From contig CAJTYU010000010.1 of NCBI GenBank assembly GCA_910584095.1, forward strand, positions 1-64,000: a stretch of DNA of 64,000 nt. Reading direction: 5' to 3'. This document shows positions 43,699 to 51,585 of the stretch, piece after piece. Position 1 is the stretch's first letter; each line of letters opens with the position of its first letter. The notes beneath the pieces are model-generated. The model made no database searches. It saw only the letters and a program-made list of their open reading frames with translations, and was not told where the DNA came from. The translations under genes were made by a program, and so were the position numbers. The stretch is from an uncultured Dorea sp. Lineage in GTDB: Bacteria > Bacillota > Clostridia > Lachnospirales > Lachnospiraceae.

Positions 43699-44812
43699 CT
43701 ACGCCAAGGGGAGCTTCCCTTGGCACAAAAATGCGTTGATAAACGGCTCCAGCGCTCCGTCCATCACTGCATTTACGTTACTGCTCTCCGCTCCCGTCCT
43801 GTGATCCTTTACCATGGTATAAGGGTGCATCACATAGGAACGGATCTGATTGCCAAAGCCGATCTCCTTGATTTCTCCCCGGATATCCGATACCTTCTCC
43901 GCCTGCTCTTGTTCCTTCAATAACGTCAGCTTCGCCTTCAGCATCTGCATCGCCTTATCCCGGTTATGGTGCTGAGAACGCTCGTTCTGGCACTGCACCA
44001 CAATGCCGGTGGGCAGATGGGTAATCCGGATCGCCGACGAGGTCTTGTTGACATGCTGTCCCCCCGCGCCGCTGGCGCGGTAGGTATCAATCTTTAACTC
44101 TTCCTCTGCGATTTCAATATCCGCCTCGTCCTCAATATCCGGTATCACATCGCAGGATGCAAAAGAAGTCTGGCGTTTCCCGGCCGAATTAAAGGGCGAT
44201 ATCCGCACCAGTCTGTGCACGCCTTTCTCCGACTTAAAATACCCATAGGCATTCTCGCCGCTGACCTCGAAGGTTACCGCCTTAATTCCCGCAATATCCC
44301 CCTCCAGATAATCCAGCATCTGAAAGCCGAAGCCCTTCCTCTCAGCAAACCGGCTGTACATCCGGTACAGCATGGCCGCCCAGTCGCAGGACTCGGTTCC
44401 TCCCGCGCCTGCATGGAGGGTCACGATCGCGCTGCATTTATCATATTCTCCGGATAATAACGTCTGAATCCTAAGAGTCTCATATGTTTCCTTAAACGCG
44501 GCAAGCTCTCCTTCTATTTCCGGCAGGATTGACGCGTCCTCTTCCTCATAGGCCATCTCGATCAGCAGGCCGATATCCTCATAGCTGGCATACAGACCCC
44601 GTATAATATCTACCTGATCCTTTAAGCCTTTTAACTCCTTCATAATCTGCTGGGACTTCTCCGGTTCATCCCAGAAACCGGGTTCCTCCATCCTGCGCTC
44701 TAATTCCTCGATCCTCTGCTCCTTTGCCGGGATGTCAAAGTGAATCCCTCATTTCAGCGAGAGGCGTCTCATAAGCACTTAAATTCCCTTTGTACTGGTC
44801 CAGTTCAATCAC
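43699..44812 (-). CDS. prfB: Peptide chain release factor 2, read by programmed +1 frameshift
   Basis: About 370 residues from two frames. The GTG at 44812 (AGAGGTG upstream) opens 25 codons starting (M)IELDQYKGNLSAYETPLAE and ending at an in-frame TGA (44737-44735). Shifting +1 at CTT joins DIPAKEQRIEELERRMEEPG and the rest. Release of stop codons UGA and UAA is shown by the SPF tripeptide (RISPFNSAGKR) and the GGQ loop (ASGAGGQHVNK). The longest single frame, starting at 44691, misses the first 40 residues. It follows secA by 39 bases. Confidence 0.95.
44734..44740 (-). other. RF2 programmed frameshift site
   Basis: Minus strand CTTTGAC: CTT at 44740-44738, TGA at 44737-44735, C at 44734. 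A Shine-Dalgarno-like GAGGGA lies 4 bases before CTT, as required for +1 shifting when RF2 is scarce. Confidence 0.92.
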
Positions 44813-44851
44813 GCTATCACCTCTTTCTCTAGTTTCTGTACTCTATATATT

Positions 44852-47416
44852 TTATTTCCGTCCGCAGCACTGCTTGTATTTCTTACCGCTTCCGCACGGA
44901 CACGGGTCGTTGGGGTAAATCTTCTTATTTTCCCGCTTTTTCGGCGCACGTACGGCGGAGTCGTCCTTGTTGGTTCCGGTTACCTTGGCAACCTCCTCGC
45001 GCTCTACCTTCTGCTCGATCTTTACGTGGTACAGCATGCGGATCGTATCTGCGGTAATGGATCTGGTCATCTCATCGAACATATCATAGCCGATCATCTT
45101 GTATTCCACCTTCGGATCCCGCTGCCCGTAAGCCTGCAAGCCGATTCCCTGACGAAGCTGGTCCATATCGTCGATATGATCCATCCATTTATTATCAATG
45201 ACCTTCAGGAGAATAACACGCTCAAGCTCCCTGATATGCTCCGGCTCCGGAAATTCCGCTTCCTTCTGTTCATACAGCTTCACAGCCCGCTCCTTCAACA
45301 GGTGCTTAAGCTGTTTCTGGTCGATGTTTCCCACGTCCTCTGCCGTCACCGGTTCCATCGGGATGGTAACACGCATATTCGTATTAAAATTTGCCATGTC
45401 CCAATCCTCCGGCTCTGCATCCGGAGAAATATTCCTGTCCACAAGGTTCTCCACAAATTCAGTAATCATATGGATAATGGAATCCCGCATATTCTCGCCG
45501 TCCAGTACCCGGCGCCTCTCTTCGTAAATAATCTCCCTCTGCTCGTTCATAACCTGGTCGTATTCCAACAAATTTTTACGGATTCCAAAGTTGTTATTCT
45601 CAATCTTCTCCTGCGCCTTCTCTATCGCACTGGAAAGCATCTTGTGCTCGATCTGTTCTCCGTCCTCTACGCCCAAGGCATTGAATACGCCCATCAGCCG
45701 TTCGGAACCAAACAGGCGCATCAGGTCGTCCTCAAGGGAAATATAGAACCTTGATTCCCCCGGGTCTCCCTGACGGCCGGAACGTCCACGCAGCTGGTTA
45801 TCGATACGTCTGGACTCGTGGCGTTCCGTACCGATGATCTTAAGACCTCCCGCCTTCTTCGCTTCCTCGTCCAGCTTAATATCCGTACCACGGCCCGCCA
45901 TATTGGTGGCGATGGTTACCGCCCCATGCTGTCCCGCATCTGCAACGATCTCCGCCTCCATCTCATGAAACTTGGCGTTTAATACGTTGTGCTTGATTCC
46001 CCGGCGTTTCAGCATGCCGCTCAAAAGCTCCGATACCTCGATCGTAATCGTGCCGACCAGCACCGGCTGCCCCTTGGCATGGGCCGCCTCAACCTCGTCG
46101 CAGACCGCCCGGTATTTTTCCTTCTGGGTCTTATACACTGCATCTTCCAAATCCTTACGGATTACCGGAACATTCGTCGGAATCTCGATAACGTCCATGC
46201 CGTAGATCTCCCGAAACTCCTTTTCCTCTGTCAGAGCTGTACCGGTCATGCCGCTCTTCTTCTCAAATTTGTTAAATAAGTTCTGGAAGGTAATGGTCGC
46301 AAGGGTCTTGCTCTCCCTCTTCACCTTCACATGCTCCTTCGCCTCAATTGCCTGATGCAGGCCGTCTGAGTAGCGGCGCCCCGGCATAATACGCCCGGTA
46401 AATTCATCTACGATCAGAACTTCATCGTCCTTTACCACATAATCCTGATCCCTAAACATCAGATTGTGGGCGCGCAGCGCGAGGATAATATTGTGCTGGA
46501 CCTCCAGATTCTCCGGATCTGCAAGATTCTCAAGATGGAAGAACCGCTCAACCTTTTTCACGCCGTCCTCGGTCAGGTTCACGTTCTTTTCCTTCTCATT
46601 TACAATAAAGTCCCCGGTCTCCTCAATTTCCTCGCCCATAATAGCATTCATCTTAGAAAATTCCCCGCTGGCCTCTCCTCTCTGGAGCTGTCTCGCCAAA
46701 ATATCGCAGGCCTCGTAAAGCTTCGTAGACTTGCCGCTTTGTCCGGAGATAATCAGAGGCGTCCTTGCCTCGTCGATCAGCACTGAGTCGACCTCATCGA
46801 TGACCGCATATTTCAGTCCTCTTTGTACCAGCCGTTCTTTATAAATGACCATATTATCTCTCAGATAATCAAATCCGAGCTCATTGTTGGTCACATAGGT
46901 AATGTCACAGTTATAGGCTTCCCGGCGTTCGTCCTTATCCATGCTGTTTAAGACGACGCCCACCTTCAATCCTAAAAATTCATGAATCTGCCCCATCCAC
47001 TCAGCGTCACGCTTTGCCAGATAATCATTGACCGTAACGATATGTACGCCCTCTCCGGTCAGCGCGTTCAAATATGCCGGAAGCGTAGATACCAGCGTCT
47101 TTCCTTCACCTGTCTTCATCTCTGCGATACGTCCCTGATGCAGGATAATGCCGCCGATTAACTGTACCCTGAAATGCCTAAGCCCAATGGTACGCACGGA
47201 CGCTTCCCTTACTGCCGCAAATGCCTCCGGAAGCAAGGAATCCAACGTCTCCCCCTTTGCATAACGCTCTTTAAACTCTCTGGTCTTGTCCTTCAGCGCA
47301 GCGTCGGACAAGCTCTGCATCTCCGGTTCCAGCGCCTCAATCTGATCCGCGATCGGATAGATTCTCTTCAACTCGTTCTCGCTGTGTGTTCCGAACAATT
47401 TTTGTAAAAAGCCCAT
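44852..47416 (-). CDS. secA: Preprotein translocase ATPase SecA
   Basis: 854 residues. Walker A region EMKTGEGKTLVSTLPAYLNAL, VDEVDSVLIDEARTPLIISG, the second nucleotide domain with TNMAGRGTDIKL, and the C-terminal metal motif CPCGSGKKYKQCC. It drives protein export through SecYEG. The promoter is just upstream, and prfB follows closely, as in many Firmicutes. Confidence 0.98.
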   Translation of the reverse strand: MGFLQKLFGTHSENELKRIYPIADQIEALEPEMQSLSDAALKDKTREFKERYAKGETLDSLLPEAFAAVREASVRTIGLRHFRVQLIGGIILHQGRIAEMKTGEGKTLVSTLPAYLNALTGEGVHIVTVNDYLAKRDAEWMGQIHEFLGLKVGVVLNSMDKDERREAYNCDITYVTNNELGFDYLRDNMVIYKERLVQRGLKYAVIDEVDSVLIDEARTPLIISGQSGKSTKLYEACDILARQLQRGEASGEFSKMNAIMGEEIEETGDFIVNEKEKNVNLTEDGVKKVERFFHLENLADPENLEVQHNIILALRAHNLMFRDQDYVVKDDEVLIVDEFTGRIMPGRRYSDGLHQAIEAKEHVKVKRESKTLATITFQNLFNKFEKKSGMTGTALTEEKEFREIYGMDVIEIPTNVPVIRKDLEDAVYKTQKEKYRAVCDEVEAAHAKGQPVLVGTITIEVSELLSGMLKRRGIKHNVLNAKFHEMEAEIVADAGQHGAVTIATNMAGRGTDIKLDEEAKKAGGLKIIGTERHESRRIDNQLRGRSGRQGDPGESRFYISLEDDLMRLFGSERLMGVFNALGVEDGEQIEHKMLSSAIEKAQEKIENNNFGIRKNLLEYDQVMNEQREIIYEERRRVLDGENMRDSIIHMITEFVENLVDRNISPDAEPEDWDMANFNTNMRVTIPMEPVTAEDVGNIDQKQLKHLLKERAVKLYEQKEAEFPEPEHIRELERVILLKVIDNKWMDHIDDMDQLRQGIGLQAYGQRDPKVEYKMIGYDMFDEMTRSITADTIRMLYHVKIEQKVEREEVAKVTGTNKDDSAVRAPKKRENKKIYPNDPCPCGSGKKYKQCCGRK

Positions 47417-47457
47417 ATTCTATAACTCCTTATTTTTTTCTCACAATCATAAGTTTC

Positions 47458-47486
47458 ATTTTAACACTATATTGAAGGCAATTCAA
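47458..47486 (-). promoter_or_regulatory. Promoter of secA
   Basis: Minus strand TTGAAT (47481-47486), 17-base spacer, TAAAAT (47458-47463), about 40 bases before the ATG. Confidence 0.7.
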
Positions 47487-47512
47487 TCTTTCCATATGAA
47501 AACTTTCCCATA

Positions 47513-48313
47513 TCATGTTGCGGGCTTTGCAGCAAGTCTCCGTGCAAACTTAAGCGCCTCCTCATAAGCAATCTGTCCGCCGAACAGATCCAGCGCGCTG
47601 CCTATGGTAAAATCAAGCTTCCCCCCGGACAATTCTGCAAATCGGTTCAGATCTTCCATGGAGCCGATTCCTCCCGCATAAGTGACCGGTCTGCCCCGGT
47701 ATGCGGCCAAAAGCCGGACCAGTTCTTCTATTACGCCGGACGCCTTCCCCTCTGCATCCACGCCGTGTACCAGAAATTCGTCGCAGTATCCCCCCAGTTC
47801 CTCCATTACCGAAAGCTCCAGCCGGATATCCGTAAACTTCTGCCACCGGTCCGTCACTACATAAAAACTCCCGTCTTCTCTGCTGCGGCAGCTCAAATCC
47901 AGCACCACATGCTCCCTTCCGACTGCTCTCACAAGCCGTTTCAAATGATCCCATTGGATTTTTCCATCACGGAATACATAAGAGGTAACGATCACATGAC
48001 TCGCCCCCGCCTCCAGATACCGGGAAGCATTTTCCGCCGTGACTCCGCCGCCTGCCTGCATTCCTCCCGGATATGCCCTAAGCGCCGCAAAAGCCTGCTC
48101 GTTGGATGCTTGATAATACTCGGAAGAAGCCGGATTCAGAATAATAACATGCCCTCCCTCAAGTCCGTCTTTCCGATACTTACCTGCATAAAAGGTACTG
48201 TCGTATTCGGAAGTAAAATTTTCCTGCGCCTGATTCCCTTCGTCTTTAAGACTTCCGCCCACAATCTGCTTTACTTTACCATTATGTATATCAATACAGG
48301 GTCTGAATCTCAT
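47513..48313 (-). CDS. hisA: Eukaryotic-type HisA (ProFAR isomerase)
   Basis: 266 residues. The start MRFRPCIDIHNGKVKQIVGG, with catalytic Asp8, and later blocks (GGHVIILNPAS, VVLDLSCRSREDG, DEFLVHGVDAEGKASGV, VTYAGGIGSMEDL, FTIGSALDLFGG) follow yeast His6 more closely than bacterial HisA. It should isomerise the ProFAR intermediate of histidine synthesis. No other his gene is nearby. It follows the lipoprotein gene by 89 bases, downstream of that gene's probable terminator. Confidence 0.88.
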   Translation of the reverse strand: MRFRPCIDIHNGKVKQIVGGSLKDEGNQAQENFTSEYDSTFYAGKYRKDGLEGGHVIILNPASSEYYQASNEQAFAALRAYPGGMQAGGGVTAENASRYLEAGASHVIVTSYVFRDGKIQWDHLKRLVRAVGREHVVLDLSCRSREDGSFYVVTDRWQKFTDIRLELSVMEELGGYCDEFLVHGVDAEGKASGVIEELVRLLAAYRGRPVTYAGGIGSMEDLNRFAELSGGKLDFTIGSALDLFGGQIAYEEALKFARRLAAKPAT

Positions 48314-48348
48314 AAATCCTCCTTAGTAATCCTGACATATCCTGTGTA

Positions 48349-48378
48349 TCAAAGTAAGACGGAGGATATGATCCTCCG
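48349..48378 (-). terminator. Terminator after the small lipoprotein gene
   Basis: CGGAGGAT (48360-48367) pairs with ATCCTCCG (48371-48378) around a 3-base loop; the minus strand continues TCTTACTTTG, a weak T tract. Confidence 0.5.
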
Positions 48379-48402
48379 CCCTACGGTTTATTTCCAAATT
48401 AC

Positions 48403-48768
48403 CTAACGGCTGGTATTCTTATCTGTGTTTTTATTGGTATTGTCCGTGCCGTTGCCATCCAGACCATCCTCCAGATCGTCCGCTCCGTCGCGGACCGCGT
48501 CGCCAATGTCGTCCGCTCCGTCCTCCAGCGCTCCTCCGACCGTATCGTTTCTATTCGTCGTACCGCCGGCTGTTCCATTACCTGTGCCGTTTGTAGCGCC
48601 ATTCATGTTATCTCCGTTTGCCCCGTTATCCCCGGCGTTGTCAGAAGCCTCGTTATTTACAGCTCCATTGTCCGCCGCGTCATCATTGCTTCCGCAGGCT
48701 GTCAGACCGCTGAGAACCCCGGCACATAATATCATAACCATTAATTTCTTTAACTGTTTCATTTTCAT
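48403..48768 (-). CDS. Small Asn/Asp/Gly-rich lipoprotein
   Basis: 121 residues. A short Lys-rich start, a hydrophobic core and the lipobox LTAC (Cys25) are followed by a low-complexity Asn/Gly/Asp/Thr stretch and a repeated acidic helix-like unit (DGADDIGDAVRDGADDLEDG, about 82-101). Similar small lipoproteins are common in Lachnospiraceae and have no assigned function. It should be anchored on the outer face of the membrane. Composition differs sharply from its neighbours but codon use does not suggest transfer. Confidence 0.75.
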   Translation of the reverse strand: MKMKQLKKLMVMILCAGVLSGLTACGSNDDAADNGAVNNEASDNAGDNGANGDNMNGATNGTGNGTAGGTTNRNDTVGGALEDGADDIGDAVRDGADDLEDGLDGNGTDNTNKNTDKNTSR

Positions 48769-48855
48769 ATCTCCCTTTCATGTATAGTCTTGTAGTCAGT
48801 AATATACACAGTTTCAGGAAATATATACTTTCCCACAGATGGAAATATATGGAAA

Positions 48856-49614
48856 TCAAAATACGATCACATCAGACATATCATACAGCCCCGGTTCCTT
48901 CCCCGCGAGAAATCCCGCCGCAGCTACGGCGCCCTTCGCAAACACAGCCTTAGAATAAGCGGTATGCTTAAACTCCATCACTTCGTCTTCTCCCGCAAAG
49001 ATCGCCTCGTGCTCTCCTACTATATTGCCGCCTCGGACCGCCACAACGCCAATTTCCTTCTTGTCCCTCTTTTTTCTTACGCTGCTTCTGTCATACGTAT
49101 AGGTATATTCCCCATTCAGGGCCTCGTTCATAGAATCCGCCATGGCAAGCGCCGTTCCGCTGGGCGCGTCCACCTTCTGATTGTGATGCTTTTCCACAAT
49201 CTCCATATCAAATCCAGCCGGCGAAAGCACCTTCGCCGCATCTTTCAAAAGCTTCAGAAGCAAATTCACGCCCAGAGACATATTCGCAGACCGGAGCACC
49301 GGAATCTTCTTAGACGCCTCCTTTACTTTCGCAATCTGTTCTTCACTTAATCCCGTAGTGCAAAGCACAACCGGAAGCTTCTTTTCCAGACACGCCTCAA
49401 GAAGCTCGTCCACAGCCGACGCATTCGAAAAATCAATCACAACATCCACCGGCACATCGCAGGCCCTAAGACTCTCAAACACAGGGTAAGGATTCTCCCT
49501 CCCCAGAAACCGGTCCACGCCCGCCGCAAGCTCCATCCCTTCCGTCTCGGCCGCCATCCGGCTGATCACCTGTCCCATCTTCCCATTACAACCATGCATC
49601 AAAACCTTAACCAT
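48856..49614 (-). CDS. dapB: 4-hydroxy-tetrahydrodipicolinate reductase
   Basis: 252 residues. NAD(P) site VLMHGCNGKMGQVIS and the family signature EKHHNQKVDAPSGTALAMA with the catalytic His/Lys. Second committed step of lysine and diaminopimelate synthesis. The ATG at 49614 is preferred because GGAGG lies 9 bases before it; the ATG three codons earlier (49623) touches that site. It follows dapA by 63 bases. Confidence 0.95.
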   Translation of the reverse strand: MVKVLMHGCNGKMGQVISRMAAETEGMELAAGVDRFLGRENPYPVFESLRACDVPVDVVIDFSNASAVDELLEACLEKKLPVVLCTTGLSEEQIAKVKEASKKIPVLRSANMSLGVNLLLKLLKDAAKVLSPAGFDMEIVEKHHNQKVDAPSGTALAMADSMNEALNGEYTYTYDRSSVRKKRDKKEIGVVAVRGGNIVGEHEAIFAGEDEVMEFKHTAYSKAVFAKGAVAAAGFLAGKEPGLYDMSDVIVF

Positions 49615-49677
49615 CTCATCCATCCTCCAACAAAGACAGAGCGCCGCTTTCCGCGGCCCTCTGCCCTCTCAAATTCT

Positions 49678-50568
49678 CTATACTAACTGAATGCCAAATT
49701 CTCTCATCGCCTGTGCCAGAGACTTCTCATGCTCCGGCGTAAGCTCTGTTAACGGCATACGCAGGCCGCCGCACTCCATACCCATCAGATTAACCGCCTT
49801 TTTCACCGGAATCGGATTTACCTCGCAGAACAACTGATCAATCAATGGGATTGCCTTAAGCTGCATCTCGCAGGCGCCCTTCGCATCACCTTCAAAATAC
49901 TTTGCGCAGATGTCATGGGTATACTGCGGAGCCACATTCGACAGCACGGAGATCACGCCCACGCCGCCCAGAGACAGAAGCGGTACGATCTGATCGTCGT
50001 TTCCCGAATACAGATCCACCTTGCCGTCCGTCAAATTCATAATTCTTGCCACCTGCCCGATATTGCCGGACGCTTCTTTAATCGCAACAATGTTATCAAC
50101 TTCTTTTACCAAGGATGCAACGGTCTCCGGAGCAATATTTAAACCGGTACGGCTTGCAACGCTGTATAAAATGATCGGCGCCTTTGCTTCCTTTGCCACA
50201 GCCTTATAATGCAGCGCCAGACCTTCTTGGGTAGCCTTGTTATAATAAGGCGTTACCAGCAGCAGGCCGTCCGCCCCATACTCTGCCGCCTCCTTGGACA
50301 TATCGATCGTGGTGTATGTAGCGTTCGACCCGGTGCCTGCAATCACCGGTATTCTTTTCTTCGCACGTTCAACCGCAAATTTGATACACTCCATATGTTC
50401 CTCTTCCGACAGCGTAGAGGACTCTCCGGTTGTACCACATATAATAATACTATCCGTCCCGTTCTCACAGTGATAGTCTATTAATTCATCTAATTTATCG
50501 TAATTCACACTTCCGTCTTCCCGAAAAGGAGTGACCAATGCCACACCCGCGCCTGTAAAAATTGCCAT
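49678..50568 (-). CDS. dapA: 4-hydroxy-tetrahydrodipicolinate synthase
   Basis: 296 residues, a Schiff-base aldolase barrel. GTTGESSTLS holds the active-site Thr pair, Tyr135 lies in ILYSVASRTG (the usual form is YNVPxRTG, so the loop is altered), and the Schiff-base lysine is Lys164 in VAIKEASGN. It condenses pyruvate with aspartate semialdehyde. A near-perfect promoter lies 42 bases upstream, leaving a short leader without room for a lysine riboswitch. Confidence 0.96.
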   Translation of the reverse strand: MAIFTGAGVALVTPFREDGSVNYDKLDELIDYHCENGTDSIIICGTTGESSTLSEEEHMECIKFAVERAKKRIPVIAGTGSNATYTTIDMSKEAAEYGADGLLLVTPYYNKATQEGLALHYKAVAKEAKAPIILYSVASRTGLNIAPETVASLVKEVDNIVAIKEASGNIGQVARIMNLTDGKVDLYSGNDDQIVPLLSLGGVGVISVLSNVAPQYTHDICAKYFEGDAKGACEMQLKAIPLIDQLFCEVNPIPVKKAVNLMGMECGGLRMPLTELTPEHEKSLAQAMREFGIQLV

Positions 50569-50609
50569 GACTCTCCTCCTGAATCTCTTTTTATATATGT
50601 ATTGAGAGA

Positions 50610-50638
50610 ATCATAACATCATTCCTTTTCAATGTCAA
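50610..50638 (-). promoter_or_regulatory. Promoter of dapA
   Basis: Minus strand TTGACA (50633-50638), 17-base spacer, TATGAT (50610-50615). Confidence 0.9.
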
Positions 50639-50645
50639 TGCAGCG

Positions 50646-51278
50646 TTATTCTCCGTCCATGCATTCTAACTTGCTCACTGACACCTCATAGGCAACTCTC
50701 TTTTCTGTCTCCGTCTCGGAAAGCTTCTTTACATATTCCCTGCTCTGAATCCTGCCAAGCACCTGTACGTGCTCCCCCACCTCAAAGGCAGACGCATATC
50801 TGGCATTCCGCCCCCAGCAGATACAGGGAATATAATCGGATTTCCCATAGGGCCGGTTCACAGCCAGTAAAAGGTCTGCAATCTCTCTTCCCAGCGGCGT
50901 TTTCCGGTAAATCGGCGGCTTGCAGATATAGCCGTCCAGCAGGATCGTATTGGTTTTGGCTCCGTCCGGTTCCTCATCGATAAATTCTACTTCCCGCACG
51001 AATACTGACAGGATCAGCCTGTTTTTCTGTTCCTCGTGGCGGTTGTAAGACCGGAACTGTCCATTTGCCATGATATATTCTCCCGTATAATCTTGGCTCA
51101 CATCGATCAGCCTCTCTGAAATCATCAGCGGAATCCTATCCTCGGAATTGCTCAGGCGCCTCACCAGTACATCTACCATGTAAAAGCCCTCTCCAAACAC
51201 TTCATGGCTGAATGTAAACTGTCCCGCCACTTCTCCCATAATTGTTACCTGGTTGTTTTCAATAATCTTATCTGACAT
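50646..51278 (-). CDS. SSB-like protein with two OB-fold segments
   Basis: About 210 residues. Two stretches have the single-strand DNA-binding protein pattern: residues 8-110 (NQVTIMGEVAGQFTFSHEVF, LSVFVREVEFI) and 115-208 (ILLDGYICKPPIYRKTPLGR, PCICWGRNARYA, VQVLGRIQSREY). The second copy matches SSB best. The protein ends CMDGE and lacks the acidic DDDIPF-type tail that recruits repair partners. It is probably an accessory paralogue rather than the main SSB. The ATG at 51278 has GGGAG about 10 bases upstream; a longer frame is unsupported. Confidence 0.8.
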   Translation of the reverse strand: MSDKIIENNQVTIMGEVAGQFTFSHEVFGEGFYMVDVLVRRLSNSEDRIPLMISERLIDVSQDYTGEYIMANGQFRSYNRHEEQKNRLILSVFVREVEFIDEEPDGAKTNTILLDGYICKPPIYRKTPLGREIADLLLAVNRPYGKSDYIPCICWGRNARYASAFEVGEHVQVLGRIQSREYVKKLSETETEKRVAYEVSVSKLECMDGE

Positions 51279-51523
51279 CGTTGTAATTCTCCCTTCCTCT
51301 GAAGCGTATTTTAGGTTACTTTTTTCTCCCGGCAGCTCATAGTTACCCAAACCGGCGTCTTACAGAGCGTCCATTTCGGACTGCAGACGTCCGGTCATGC
51401 GCTCATTTCCAGCCGGCGGTGCAAAAACAGGGTATGCATATTTTTACCGGGGCAATACATAGTCTATGCAGGCGCTTTTCTCTTTAGAACCTCTTTTTAA
51501 AAAATATATGCACTTTCTTTTAG
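51279..51523. other. Intergenic region between the SSB-like gene and typA
   Basis: Divergent upstream region of about 300 bases. It holds the typA promoter at its right end; the left part has no supported gene, repeat or hairpin that I can identify. Confidence 0.4.
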
Positions 51524-51551
51524 TTGTTTTTTTACAAATATATGATACAAT
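51524..51551 (+). promoter_or_regulatory. Promoter of typA
   Basis: TTGTTT (51524-51529), 16-base spacer, TACAAT (51546-51551), 35 bases before the ATG. Confidence 0.65.
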
Positions 51552-51585
51552 ATGGCTGATAAAAGACAAGAAAAGGATGATTTTT

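Noticed and set aside
43699..44812. prfB as a frameshift error or pseudogene
   Set aside because: The CTTTGAC site, upstream Shine-Dalgarno-like element and intact joined product show the normal programmed shift.
50569..50609. Lysine riboswitch in the dapA leader
   Set aside because: The promoter leaves a leader of roughly 40 bases or less, too short for that structure.
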